From the NCBI GenBank assembly GCA_965227335.1, contig CBDDFV010000001.1:1550001-1614000 (forward strand): DNA of 64,000 nt. Direction: 5' to 3'. The notes under the pieces were generated by a model that saw only the letters and a program-made list of their open reading frames with translations, searched no databases and was not told where the DNA came from. Below are positions 43,535 to 52,299 of the stretch, in pieces. A program made the position numbers and the translations under genes. Source of the DNA: CBDDFV01 sp965227335 (GTDB taxonomy: Bacteria; Planctomycetota; Phycisphaerae; Phycisphaerales; SM1A02). How positions within the stretch are numbered: position 1 is the first letter of the stretch; each line of letters begins with the position of its first letter.

Positions 43535-43600
43535 GGTTCTCCATCTCTATCGGAATCGGCGCGGCGGGGCTCGAAATTTGGCCCGCCACGCCCAGGGCTT

Positions 43601-44647
43601 TCACGGAAGCACCAGCATCGCATCGCCGTAGCTATAGAAACGATAGCCACGATCCACCGCCTCCGCGTAGATCGCCTTCAACCGATCCAGCCCCGTCAAC
43701 GCCGCCACCAGGGCCAGCAGCGTCGAGCGCGGCAGATGAAAATTCGTCATCAGCGCATCCACTCGCCGAAAGACGTACCCCGGCTCGATCAGCAGATCCG
43801 TCGCACGCACGCCGCCGCCTCGCGTCGCGGACTCCAGCGCCCGCACCGTCGTGGTGCCGACGGCGATCCGCCGCCCGCCCGCCGCGACCGCGGCCTCGAG
43901 GGCGTCCAGCGCTCCGTCCGGAACCTCGTACTGCTCCGAGTGCATGTCGTGGTCGCGGAGGTCGTCCGCGGTCACCGGCTTGAACGTGCCGGCGCCGACG
44001 TGGAGGATCACCTCCGTCCGGGTCGCCCCGGCGGCGTCGATCGCGTCGAGGAGCGTCGGCGTGAAGTGCAGACCGGCGGTGGGGGCTGCGACGGATCGCG
44101 CGGCGGCGGTCGCGTACACCGTCTGGTACCACGCGCGATCGGTCGCATCGTCGACCGCTTCCGCCCGCGCCCGGAGGATGTACGGCGGCAGGGGGGTGTG
44201 ACCGACACGTTCGAGAATCGTCGCCGCGTCGCCGGGGTCGTCGGCTCGGACGATCCAGCCCGCGCCATCGCGCTCGATGAGTTCGATCACCGTCGTCGCC
44301 CCGCCCCGCGGCCCGACGAGCTCGATCCGGACGCCGGTCCGCAGTCGGCCGTTGCTCTTCAGCATGCAGCGCCACCCTCGGTCGGGGAGGGCGTCGAGAT
44401 AGAGGCCTTCAACGCGGCCGCCGGAATCAACCCGCGCGCCGATGAGCCGCGCGGGGACGACGCGCGAGGCGTTGAAGACGAGCACGTCGTTCGGCTCCAG
44501 GTACGCCGGCAGATCGCTGACCCGACGATGTTCCGTCTCGTTCCGACCGACATGATGAACGAGCAGGCGGGCCGAATCGCGGGGCTCGGCGGGCCGGGTG
44601 GCGATGAGGGACTCGGGCAGCGGGTAGTCGAGTTCGTCCGTACGCAT
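43601..44647 (-). CDS. queA: tRNA preQ1(34) S-adenosylmethionine ribosyltransferase-isomerase
   Basis: QueA uses the ribose of AdoMet to turn 7-aminomethyl-7-deazaguanine in tRNA into epoxyqueuosine. The 348-residue protein shows the family sequence throughout: DYPLPESLIATRPAEPRD, DVLVFNASRVVPARL, ATARSVAAPTAGLHFTP-like APTAGLHFT, VGAGTFKPVTADDLRDHDMH, and FHLPRSTLLALVAAL. It lies 66 bases upstream of murE on the same strand, with no strong terminator visible between them, so it may share the transcript. Confidence 0.96.
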   Translation of the reverse strand: MRTDELDYPLPESLIATRPAEPRDSARLLVHHVGRNETEHRRVSDLPAYLEPNDVLVFNASRVVPARLIGARVDSGGRVEGLYLDALPDRGWRCMLKSNGRLRTGVRIELVGPRGGATTVIELIERDGAGWIVRADDPGDAATILERVGHTPLPPYILRARAEAVDDATDRAWYQTVYATAAARSVAAPTAGLHFTPTLLDAIDAAGATRTEVILHVGAGTFKPVTADDLRDHDMHSEQYEVPDGALDALEAAVAAGGRRIAVGTTTVRALESATRGGGVRATDLLIEPGYVFRRVDALMTNFHLPRSTLLALVAALTGLDRLKAIYAEAVDRGYRFYSYGDAMLVLP

Positions 44648-44829
44648 GCGTGAACGGTGTTTCCTCTGGGCGACGGGGGATGTTGCGTGAACGCCTCATC
44701 CCGCGTCATCGGAACGGCGGGTCCGGGAAGAGCGGCGACTGATTATTGCGATGACGACGCGGGCGTGCCGCGATTATCGGCGCGGCGCTGATCCCACATG
44801 TCTGGCGCAGCCCTCGCGTGACGTGAAGC

Positions 44830-45192
44830 GTGAGAATCGAAGACAGGCATCACGTCCCGGCCGGGGCGGTGACGCCGCCGCGGGCGTCCGCGGCGGCGGC
44901 GCGGCTCCGGAACCAGCGCGACGACGCTCTCGCCGGGCGTCGGGAGGCGATCCTGCTCGCCGAATCTCTCGCCGCGCGTCTCGCCCAGGCCCGACACCAG
45001 CTCGCTCTCGCCGACGGGACGGACCCCGGGACGCCGCCGGCTTGCGATCGGCCCGCTCCGGTCCTGTATGGCCCCGGCGGACTCGCCGACGCCCGGCGGC
45101 CCGAGGCTCCGGTCGAAGCGCCCGCGCCGAAGGTCGTCGTCCACACCGTCGTGCGGACGCCGGCGGGCACGTTCCTCGACCTCTTCGCCTGA
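44830..45192 (+). CDS. Small hypothetical protein
   Basis: A 120-residue frame starts at a GTG and ends 14 bases before the stop of the convergent MATE gene. It has an Ala/Arg/Leu-rich helix near residues 20-60 (ALAGRREAILLAESLAARLA) that could form a coiled coil, then a Pro-rich linker, and a hydrophobic end VVVHTVVRTPAGTFLDLF. Codon third positions are GC-rich, as in real genes here. No ribosome site is clear and no family is recognised. It could be non-coding. Confidence 0.4.
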   Translation: MRIEDRHHVPAGAVTPPRASAAAARLRNQRDDALAGRREAILLAESLAARLAQARHQLALADGTDPGTPPACDRPAPVLYGPGGLADARRPEAPVEAPAPKVVVHTVVRTPAGTFLDLFA

Positions 45193-45206
45193 ACCCGCCC
45201 GCGTCA

Positions 45207-46763
45207 TCACAGCTTCAGGTGCTTCCACCCGCCGTGGACGAAGCGGGCGGTGAAGAGCGTCGCCCGGACCGCGAACTCGCCGCACAACGCCATCCAGACG
45301 CCCTCGAGGCCGTACCCGAGATGAACGCCGAGGATGTACGCGGCGGGCAGTCGCACGCCGTAGCTCGACACCGTCGTGATGATGAACGTCCATTTCGTGT
45401 CGCCCACGCCCCGCAGCCCCTGGCGGACGACCATCGTGATCGCGAAGAAGATCTGCATGTAGCCGCAGATCGCGAGCAGGCGCGGCGTATGTTCAAGGTG
45501 CACGGCCTCGCGACTCACCAGACGCGTCAACTGCTCGCCGAACAGCACGAAGCCCACGCCGAGCAGTCCCATGACGATCGCGCCGATGATCGTGCAGAAC
45601 ACGACCGCCCGCTGCGCCTGCTGGGGATTTCCCGCCCCGAGGAGCTGACCCGCCAGCGCGCCGGCGGCGGTGCCGATCGCGAAGCCCGGCATGAAGCTGA
45701 ACGCCTCCCATTGCACGGCGATGATGTGCGCGCCCTGCAGGCCTTCGCCGGCGTCGCCGTTCGCGCGGGCGGCGATCATGCCGATGAACGCCAGCACGAA
45801 GAGGTTCACGGCCCACATCGACAGTCCCTCGCAGAAATTCGGGGCGCCGATGCGGAAGATGCGGAAGACCATCGTGCGTTCTGGCTTGAGGGCCGCGGTC
45901 TCGAGCCGCAGGTCCTTGACGCCGGCCCGGAGCACGATCACCGTCGCGATCGCGCCGACGACGTAGCTGATCGCCGAGCCCGCCGCGATGCCGACGACGT
46001 GAAGATCGAAGTCGAAGGGATTCATGAACGTGCGGCCGGAGATCGTGACGTCGACGCCGGAGAGCATCCATGACGACACGACGTTCACCACATTGATGCC
46101 GACGGCGATCATGGACGGCTTCGTGGTTTCGCCCGCGCCGTGGAGGCACATCGAACCGACCATCATCACGCCGCACGCGGGCATTGAAAGTGCGAGCGTC
46201 CGCACGTAATCGAGCAGGTAGACGATCGCGTCGTCGCTGAGTCCGCAGGCCCAGCCGATGAGCGGGGCCAGGAACCAGAGGAGCACGCCGACCCCCGCCC
46301 CCCAGGCGAGGCTGAGGGCCATCGCCTGCCCGAGCGCCGACTCCGCCTCGCCCAGCCGGCCGCCGCCGATCGCCCGCGCGATCAACGCCTGCCCGCCGAT
46401 GCCCAGCCCGGTCATCGCGATCCCGATGAACCAGCCGACATAGGACCCCACGCCGAGGCCATCCATCGCCGGGACGACGATCTCGCCCGGCAACGCGCCG
46501 GCGATCATCTTGTCGACCATGCCGACGCACGCCTGCATCGTCTGCTGGATCAGGACCGGGAAGGCGAGGATCCAGATTGCGGCGGGCATCGTCTTGCCGG
46601 CCAGCTTGCCCGCCTTGATCCGCCCGTCCGTCTCGCTCTCCACCTCCGCCATCGTCTCGCCCGCCAGCGGCGGGTCGTCCGGCGTGACCACCGACTCCGC
46701 GTGGGCGAAGCGATCGGGCGCCGGCCCGGGGGACGAGGGTTTCGAGCTGGGGTTGTCGGACAC
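45207..46763 (-). CDS. MATE-family efflux transporter
   Basis: The 518-residue protein has an N-terminal cytoplasmic tail of about 55 residues rich in Pro, Ser and Glu, and then 12 membrane helices in two repeats. The first repeat has WILAFPVLIQQTMQACVGMVD and MDGLGVGSYVGWFIG, and the second AVQWEAFSFMPGFAIGTAAGALAGQLLGA, which matches MATE proteins of the DinF/NorM type. These export cationic compounds with Na or H exchange. The substrate cannot be told. It ends convergently on the small gene at 44830. Confidence 0.9.
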   Translation of the reverse strand: MSDNPSSKPSSPGPAPDRFAHAESVVTPDDPPLAGETMAEVESETDGRIKAGKLAGKTMPAAIWILAFPVLIQQTMQACVGMVDKMIAGALPGEIVVPAMDGLGVGSYVGWFIGIAMTGLGIGGQALIARAIGGGRLGEAESALGQAMALSLAWGAGVGVLLWFLAPLIGWACGLSDDAIVYLLDYVRTLALSMPACGVMMVGSMCLHGAGETTKPSMIAVGINVVNVVSSWMLSGVDVTISGRTFMNPFDFDLHVVGIAAGSAISYVVGAIATVIVLRAGVKDLRLETAALKPERTMVFRIFRIGAPNFCEGLSMWAVNLFVLAFIGMIAARANGDAGEGLQGAHIIAVQWEAFSFMPGFAIGTAAGALAGQLLGAGNPQQAQRAVVFCTIIGAIVMGLLGVGFVLFGEQLTRLVSREAVHLEHTPRLLAICGYMQIFFAITMVVRQGLRGVGDTKWTFIITTVSSYGVRLPAAYILGVHLGYGLEGVWMALCGEFAVRATLFTARFVHGGWKHLKL

Positions 46764-46791
46764 GTGGGCGGATTCTACGGCCGGGCCGTCG

Positions 46792-47754
46792 TCAGATCTC
46801 GATCACGGCCGCAAGACCGTCATCGCGGAGAAGGGCCGGGGCGTCGTCCATCCGCCCCCGGCGGCCGATCAGGCCGACCACATCGAGTTCACGACGCTCC
46901 AGGGCCCGCAACGCCTCCGCCATCGAGCCGGAGCGGGACCCCAGCACCCGGATCTCGTCGTGCACGATGCGGGCGAGGTCGTCGCGCCCGGGCCCGCCGC
47001 CGGCCGGCGTCGTCTTCACCAGAACCGTCCCCCGCGCCCGCACGAGCGACAGGGCCACGGACAGGCCGTCCGCATCGTCCGTGCACAGCACCACGATGTC
47101 CTGATCGCTCCGACGGCCGATGTCCGCGAGGGGCCGGTGTTTCACGCCCCAGCGTTCGCACCGTTCGAGATGCTCCGGGCGCTGACCGATCACCCGCACC
47201 GATGCGTTCAGGGGCGCCAGCGCCTGCGCCGTCAGCAACCCGAGCGGTCCGTCCCCCAGCACCGTGATGTACGGCGCGCCTTCGATCGTCAACTGATGCG
47301 CGGTCTGCAACGCGCACGCGGCGAGCCAGGCGAACGCCGCGTGATCATCGTCGAGCGACGCCGGGATCCGGGCGATCGAGGTGCGAGGCGCCGCGATGAA
47401 CGTCGCCAGCGCCCCGTCCCGCCGATCCGCGCCCATGAGCTTCAGTTCGCGGCAGTGCGTGCTCAGTCCGCCGAGGCACCGGTCGCACTGGCCGCACACC
47501 ACGTCCGGCGACGCCGTCACCCGCTCGCCCGCCTTGAAACCGCCCGCTGCCTGCTCGACCACGCCGACAAACGCCTGCCCCGGGACGCCGGTGAAGGACG
47601 ACCCCCCGCGCACCACCGAACGATCCTGCTCCGTGATCACCACCGCCCGCACCGCGATCAGGACGTCGCGCTCGGCGGGCGTCGGCGCGGGATGATCCGT
47701 GACGGTCAGCCCCTCCGGCGTCCGCACGACCGCCCGCATCATGCGGTCAGCCAT
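46792..47754 (-). CDS. Zinc-type alcohol-dehydrogenase-like protein without catalytic zinc ligands
   Basis: The 320-residue protein has an MDR (GroES-like plus Rossmann) fold with the structural zinc site intact: C87, C90, C93 and C101 in CGQCDRCLGGLSTHC. The nucleotide site reads TVLGDGPLGLLTAQ. The usual catalytic-zinc residues are replaced: the CGTD-type Cys is Thr41 (ITEQD), and the GHE motif is GQA at 59-61. It may still bind NAD(P)H, but the active site must work differently. The start at 47754 overlaps the upstream lipoprotein gene by 8 bases; Met5 is an alternative. Confidence 0.78.
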   Translation of the reverse strand: MADRMMRAVVRTPEGLTVTDHPAPTPAERDVLIAVRAVVITEQDRSVVRGGSSFTGVPGQAFVGVVEQAAGGFKAGERVTASPDVVCGQCDRCLGGLSTHCRELKLMGADRRDGALATFIAAPRTSIARIPASLDDDHAAFAWLAACALQTAHQLTIEGAPYITVLGDGPLGLLTAQALAPLNASVRVIGQRPEHLERCERWGVKHRPLADIGRRSDQDIVVLCTDDADGLSVALSLVRARGTVLVKTTPAGGGPGRDDLARIVHDEIRVLGSRSGSMAEALRALERRELDVVGLIGRRGRMDDAPALLRDDGLAAVIEI

Positions 47755-48643
47755 CGTCGTCAGCGCCGTAGGTCGACCGCGCGCCGGACGCGGCGCCGTC
47801 GGCCGGCCCGCCGTCGTCGTCCGCCCCGGCCTCCTCGTACGTGCTCCGCGCGCCTTCCGGCGTCAGGCCGGCCGGCGGGCCGGGCGATTCAAATCGGGGC
47901 GTCGACCAGAACGTCAGCTTCTCGAACCAGCCGATGTCCCGCGAATACGTGGGATAGACGTACGGTCGACGTGTCGCGAACGGATCCCCGGCCGCCTCCG
48001 CCTGCTCGTACCACGCGATCCATTTCGTGTTGTCGTCGCTGAAACCCTGCCCGGTGATGGTGCGCAACGACTCCTTCGCCGCGTCGTTGACGATCAGCTC
48101 CGGCGAATCCAGCGCCGCCGCGAGCGACTGGAAGACATCGTCGCGCGGATACTGCCCGAGCCCGATCGCGATCTCGGCCCGGACATCCGCGGACTCGTCC
48201 AGCTTCACCAGCCGATCCAGCATCGACGGAATGACCTCCGGGTTGTGCAGTCGCTGCAACGCCTTCGCCGCCTCCCAGCGCACCGATTCGTTGTCGTCGT
48301 TGACCAGCAGGTCGGCGACCAGCGGCGCATCCTCCGGCAGACCGTGACGGCCGAGGGCGCGCACGGCGATCGCCCGCACGATCGGATCGCGCTCGTTCGT
48401 CACGATGTCGCGGTACGCCCGCAGATACACTTCTTCCCCGCCGAACGGCGCGGCGGCGACGAGCGTCAGCCCCTTTCGTCGCAGGTCGGGATCGTTCGGG
48501 TCGAACATCCAACGCGCGGCCTGGCCGGGCGACGGCGGATTGAACGACTCCATGAAGTCGCCCAGGTCCTGACTGATCTGGGAGCAGCCGCCCGCCGCGA
48601 ACAGCACCAACGCGACGAATGCTCCGAGGGCGGTCCGCATCAT
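47747..48643 (-). CDS. HEAT-repeat lipoprotein
   Basis: The 298-residue protein has a lipoprotein signal peptide (ALGAFVALVLFAAGGC) and then about four HEAT/PBS-lyase-type repeats between residues 55 and 190, with the pattern VRAIAVRALGRHGL, VRWEAAKALQRLH and VRAEIAIGLGQYP. The C-terminal region has WIAWYEQAEAAGDPFATRRPY and an acidic Gly/Asp-rich tail. It is likely a scaffold at the outer or inner membrane. The start is one of two adjacent Met codons preceded by GGGGAG. It begins 1 base after the cupin stop, so the two are co-translated. Confidence 0.78.
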   Translation of the reverse strand: MMRTALGAFVALVLFAAGGCSQISQDLGDFMESFNPPSPGQAARWMFDPNDPDLRRKGLTLVAAAPFGGEEVYLRAYRDIVTNERDPIVRAIAVRALGRHGLPEDAPLVADLLVNDDNESVRWEAAKALQRLHNPEVIPSMLDRLVKLDESADVRAEIAIGLGQYPRDDVFQSLAAALDSPELIVNDAAKESLRTITGQGFSDDNTKWIAWYEQAEAAGDPFATRRPYVYPTYSRDIGWFEKLTFWSTPRFESPGPPAGLTPEGARSTYEEAGADDDGGPADGAASGARSTYGADDDG

Positions 48644-48644
48644 C

Positions 48645-49013
48645 TCAGCTCCCCGGCGTGGGCGTGCCGCAGTCATGGGTCGTCGGAACCAGGCACAGGA
48701 ACTGCAGCGCCGCCTCACCCTGCTGCACGAACTGGTGCGTCCGGTTCGGCTCGATGAACAGCACGTCGCCCGCCTTCACCTCGTGGAACTCGCCGTCGTA
48801 CTCCACCCGCGCGGCGCCGCCGAGGATGACGACCTCGTGCTCGTAGTCGTGCTCATGCCGCGGCGTGTGACCGCCCGGCTCGACCGTGAAGTGACGCATC
48901 GCGAAATTCGGCGCGCCGTCAGCGCGGCCCACCATCATTCGCATGGTGACGTCCTTCACCCCCTCCATGGCCATGGGCTGGCCGGGCGTCGCCTCGGGCC
49001 GTCGAATCAGCAT
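48645..49013 (-). CDS. Single-domain cupin
   Basis: The 122-residue protein has the first cupin motif as H53, H55 and E60 (RHEHDYEHEVVILGG) and the second motif ending with H93 (IEPNRTHQF). The metal ligands are complete, so it should bind Fe, Mn or Zn. Small cupins of this type act as dioxygenases, isomerases or small-molecule sensors. Nothing in the context settles the substrate. It heads the cupin, HEAT-lipoprotein and dehydrogenase-like run on the minus strand and is divergent from the MBL gene. Confidence 0.83.
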   Translation of the reverse strand: MLIRRPEATPGQPMAMEGVKDVTMRMMVGRADGAPNFAMRHFTVEPGGHTPRHEHDYEHEVVILGGAARVEYDGEFHEVKAGDVLFIEPNRTHQFVQQGEAALQFLCLVPTTHDCGTPTPGS

Positions 49014-49118
49014 CGGCTGGGTCTCCGTCGGGGAATCCGTTCGTGAGATACTCTATCGGTCTCCTCCCGCTGTCTGCAACCGGACCCGCTCCCCCGGTCC
49101 TGTCCCCGGAGTTCCGCC

Positions 49119-49775
49119 ATGCCCGCCGCTGATCTCGTCCGCATCGACGCCTTCGCCCTCGGCGACTTCCAGTCCAACAGCTACGTCGTCCGCAGCGGCG
49201 ACGGGACAGACTGCTGGGTCATCGATTGCGGTCAGCATCCGCAGCCGCTGATCGAGCACATTCAGGCCGAGGGCCTGACGCCGGCCGCGATTCTGCTGAC
49301 CCATGCGCACTACGACCATATTGCGGGTCTGGAAGAGGTCCGCCGCGCGTTCCCGGGGGTGGAGACGTGGGGTCATCCGGCGGAGTCGGCGTGGTTCAGC
49401 GAGCCGTCGCTGAATCTGTCACAGTTCATCGGGATGCCGATGACGGCGAAGGATCCGGAGCACTGGTTCGAGGATGGTCAGACGCTGGAGCTGGACGGCG
49501 TGACGTGGCGGGTGGTGCACACGCCGGGTCATTCGCCGGGGAGCGTGGTCTTCGTGCAGGACGACGCCGCGCAGGCGGTGGTGGGGGACACCTTGTTCGC
49601 GGGTTCGATCGGCCGCATTGATTTCCCGACGTCGGATCCCGACGCGATGCGTCACTCGGTGCTGGACGTGCTGATGGGTCTGCCGGACGAGACGGCGGTG
49701 CACCCGGGTCACGGCCCGAGCACGACGATCGGTCGGGAGCGGGCGATGAATCCCTTCGTGGTGCAGGGCTTCTGA
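49119..49775 (+). CDS. MBL-fold hydrolase (glyoxalase II-like)
   Basis: The 218-residue protein has the metal-binding motif THAHYDH at residues 61-67, HTPGHSPGSVVFV for the next His, a GDTLFAGSIGRIDFP segment with the bridging Asp, and HPGHGPSTTIGRE near the end. This is the pattern of small hydroxyacylglutathione-hydrolase-like enzymes, which cleave thioesters or similar bonds and lack the C-terminal glutathione domain. The ATG has GGAG 7 bases upstream. It ends 3 bases before the convergent rluD stop. Confidence 0.88.
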   Translation: MPAADLVRIDAFALGDFQSNSYVVRSGDGTDCWVIDCGQHPQPLIEHIQAEGLTPAAILLTHAHYDHIAGLEEVRRAFPGVETWGHPAESAWFSEPSLNLSQFIGMPMTAKDPEHWFEDGQTLELDGVTWRVVHTPGHSPGSVVFVQDDAAQAVVGDTLFAGSIGRIDFPTSDPDAMRHSVLDVLMGLPDETAVHPGHGPSTTIGRERAMNPFVVQGF

Positions 49776-49778
49776 GGA

Positions 49779-50975
49779 TCAGGATTCGGTCGGAACGACC
49801 TGCTCGAGGTCCACCGTCGCCCCGACCGTGTTCACCCGCTTCGGATTCTGGTGCGTGCGGAGCAGGCCGATCATCGTCAGCATGTCCGGACGCAGCGGAG
49901 CCTGAAACGTCATGCGTTCGTCCGTCATCGGATGGGTGAACGTGAGCAGCGTGGCGTGCAGCGCCTGGCGGTTGATGACGAGATCGCGCGGCGAGCCCGG
50001 AATCACATTCCCCGGCGCGACGTCGCGCCACTGGACGTGACGACCGCCGTAGTAGTCATCGCCCACGATCGGATACCCGATGTGCGAAAGGTGCACGCGG
50101 ATCTGGTGCGTGCGTCCCGTCTTCAGTTCGAGTTCGACGAGCGAGTACTGGTCGTAGACTTCGCGCACCCGGTAGATCGTCAGGCACTCCTTGCCCGTTT
50201 CGTCCCAGCGCACGGCGTAGAGTTCGCGTTTCGTCGGATGCTTGCCGAGCGGGAAGTCGATCGCGTCGGTCGCGGTCTCCATGCGGCCGTGGACGAGGGC
50301 GAGGTAACGTTTGTCGGTGGTTCGTTTCTCGAACTGCTTGCCCAGCCGCCAGTGGGCGACGTCGGACTTCGCGGCGACCATGACGCCGGTGGTGAAGCGG
50401 TCGAGACGGTGCACCACGCCGGGACGGGCGAACTCCTCGCCGACGGTGGAGAGCGCGCCGGACGAGCGGTGCTGGAAGTGCCAGGCGAGGGCGTTGATGA
50501 TCGTGCCGGTCTTGTTGCCCCGTGCGGGGTGGACGATGATGTCCGGATCCTTGTTGATGACGATCAGGTGCTCGTCCTCGTACAGGATCGACAGCGGGAT
50601 GTCCTCGGCGGGGATCTCCGACGAGGGCGGCGGGGGGAGGACGGCGGTGACGGTGTCGCCGAGGCGGAGCTTCGTCGACGCCTTGGGCGGGCGCCCGTTG
50701 ACGGTGACCGCTTCCTCCTTGATGAGCCGCTGGAGCGAGGTGCGGGAGAGGAACGGAATGCGGTCGACGAGGTAGCGGTCGAGACGCTTGTTCAGATCGC
50801 GCGACAGCGTGAATGAGACCGAGACGGGCGTGTCATCGTCCGCCTCGCCGGATTCGTAGAGTTCGTAGAGCTTTTCTCGGTCGACCTTGCCGCCCGGCGC
50901 GATGAGATCGGCGTTGTCGGCGACCGCCGCGTCTTCCGGCGTCGCGTCATCGCGCCCGGCGTGCTCGGCCGTCAT
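49779..50975 (-). CDS. rluD: RluD-like 23S rRNA pseudouridine synthase
   Basis: The enzyme converts specific uridines in 23S rRNA helix 69 to pseudouridine. The 398-residue protein has an extended N-terminus of about 50 residues, an S4 RNA-binding domain (LNKRLDRYLVDRIPFLSRTSLQ), the catalytic motif HRLDRFTTG with Asp192, and the GRTHQIRVHLSHIGYPIVGD segment that identifies the RluA/RluD family. The start overlaps the stop of the upstream TPR-like gene by 1 base, so the two genes are coupled. RluD is preferred over RluA because of the S4 domain. Confidence 0.9.
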   Translation of the reverse strand: MTAEHAGRDDATPEDAAVADNADLIAPGGKVDREKLYELYESGEADDDTPVSVSFTLSRDLNKRLDRYLVDRIPFLSRTSLQRLIKEEAVTVNGRPPKASTKLRLGDTVTAVLPPPPSSEIPAEDIPLSILYEDEHLIVINKDPDIIVHPARGNKTGTIINALAWHFQHRSSGALSTVGEEFARPGVVHRLDRFTTGVMVAAKSDVAHWRLGKQFEKRTTDKRYLALVHGRMETATDAIDFPLGKHPTKRELYAVRWDETGKECLTIYRVREVYDQYSLVELELKTGRTHQIRVHLSHIGYPIVGDDYYGGRHVQWRDVAPGNVIPGSPRDLVINRQALHATLLTFTHPMTDERMTFQAPLRPDMLTMIGLLRTHQNPKRVNTVGATVDLEQVVPTES

Positions 50976-51811
50976 CAGCCTTCGGGGAAGATGATGTCGC
51001 GGAGCACCGGGTCCTGACGGATCGGACTGGTCAGCGAGAAGTCGGAGCGGCCGGGCGTCGTGATCGCGCTGCGATCCAGGGCGGGCAGCTCGGCGGTGGT
51101 GGGGAGCGCGGCGACGGTGTCGAGACGCTCGAGCGATTCGATCCGACGCTCGGCACGCGCGGCGATCTGCGGCGCGTAGTCGCCCGCCCGTTGCGCAGCT
51201 TGTTCGTAGAACCCCTTCGCGCCCTCGAGATCACCCTGCGCTTCCGCGACCGCGGCGCGACCGAAGAGGGCGTTCGTCATGTAGATCGTGAGGTCGTCGG
51301 AACCGTCATCGTCGCCAAGCACCGTCTGGAAGAGCCGGTCCGCCTGCGTGAGATGGTCGCTCCGCTCGTCCTCGCTGAGCTCCGGCCGCTCCTCGTTCGG
51401 ATCGGTCGCGGCGGGGTCGGCGACTTCGCTCAGCGGACGATTGGTCTGCACGGCGCGAAGGTGCTGGCCGGCGGCTCGCAGCCGCGCGAGTTGACGGACG
51501 CCGAGGTATTTCTCGTGTTCCTCGGCGACGTCTTCGAGGCTGCTCGGCAGGGTGGACTGAGCGAGGGCGATCCACGCCTCCTCGCGGGCCTGGACGGCGT
51601 ATTCCTTCCACCGCATGACGCCCATGAAGCCGGCGACGCCGAGCAGGATGGCGATGAGCCAGGTCGGGCCGCTCGTCTTGAGCCACTGGACAAAGTCCTC
51701 GTTGACGCGGCTCTCGGTGAGCTCCTTCTGGTGCATCTGCTCCGCGAGACGTCGATCCCGGTACTTGTCCGGGACTTGCGGGGACTTCGGAGTCTGATCC
51801 TGGTCAGCCAT
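50975..51811 (-). CDS. Membrane-anchored protein with TPR-like helices
   Basis: The 278-residue protein has a charged N-terminal cytoplasmic part of about 50 residues, one membrane helix (residues about 50-66: TWLIAILLGVAGFMGVMRW), and a helical extracytoplasmic region with TPR-like segments such as NALFGRAAVAEAQGDLEGAKGFYEQAAQ. The layout resembles YfgM-type proteins, which bind the Sec translocon or chaperones. The last 50 residues are extended and rich in Pro/Asp. Homology is loose, so no gene name is given. It is the first gene of the rluD unit. Confidence 0.65.
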   Translation of the reverse strand: MADQDQTPKSPQVPDKYRDRRLAEQMHQKELTESRVNEDFVQWLKTSGPTWLIAILLGVAGFMGVMRWKEYAVQAREEAWIALAQSTLPSSLEDVAEEHEKYLGVRQLARLRAAGQHLRAVQTNRPLSEVADPAATDPNEERPELSEDERSDHLTQADRLFQTVLGDDDGSDDLTIYMTNALFGRAAVAEAQGDLEGAKGFYEQAAQRAGDYAPQIAARAERRIESLERLDTVAALPTTAELPALDRSAITTPGRSDFSLTSPIRQDPVLRDIIFPEG

Positions 51812-52299
51812 GGCGATGGGGTCTCACAGGTCGTGGAGAGGGGAACCGCACAGCATAGCCGGGGCCGGCGCTGGTGACAACGGGGGCGCGGCCGGACATG
51901 AAGCGGCGTGCGCCGCCGATCCGGCGTTGAGTCTGATCGGGTGTTGGTCGGGGGGGGCTTCAGTCAGAGGGCTGATTCACGGGGAGAAGGCGAATCACCG
52001 AGGCGCCCGGGGCGATCCGGCCGCGTTGGCGTCTGAACTGGGCGGACCGCCGTCCGACGGAGGGCGTTGACCGTCGATCCGGATTATCGGAGGACGCTGG
52101 ATGGCGGCGTTTCGCGGTCGGCGGCAGGTTTTCATTGAGTAAAGCGCCGTCAGGAGTTAGGCTACGCGGTGAGAGTGTTGGCCCGAACGATGCGCTATCG
52201 GCGGATCGTCGTGTGTGTAGCGGGCTTGAAGAAAGAAGCGTCGGTCCTCTTCACCTTGCGTGAACGAGCGGCGTATCACCCCCAGGAGGCAGAGTAATC
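51812..52299 (+). other. Intergenic region carrying the promoter of the secreted Cys-rich protein
   Basis: No gene is seen in these 488 bases between the divergent TPR-like gene and the secreted protein. The part nearest 52300 holds a sigma-70 promoter and a leader of about 130 bases with AGGAGG at 52284-52289. The 51850-52100 part has no recognised element. Confidence 0.6.
52135..52163 (+). promoter_or_regulatory. Sigma-70 promoter of the secreted Cys-rich protein gene
   Basis: TTGAGT at 52135-52140 is followed after exactly 17 bases by TAGGCT at 52158-52163. Transcription should start near 52170, giving a leader of about 130 bases before the ATG at 52300. Confidence 0.5.

Noticed and set aside
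44743..45393. Minus-strand frame of 216 codons over the queA-MATE gap
   Set aside because: It overlaps the end of the MATE gene and has Arg/Val/Asp shadow composition. The plus-strand frame at 44830 fits the gap better.
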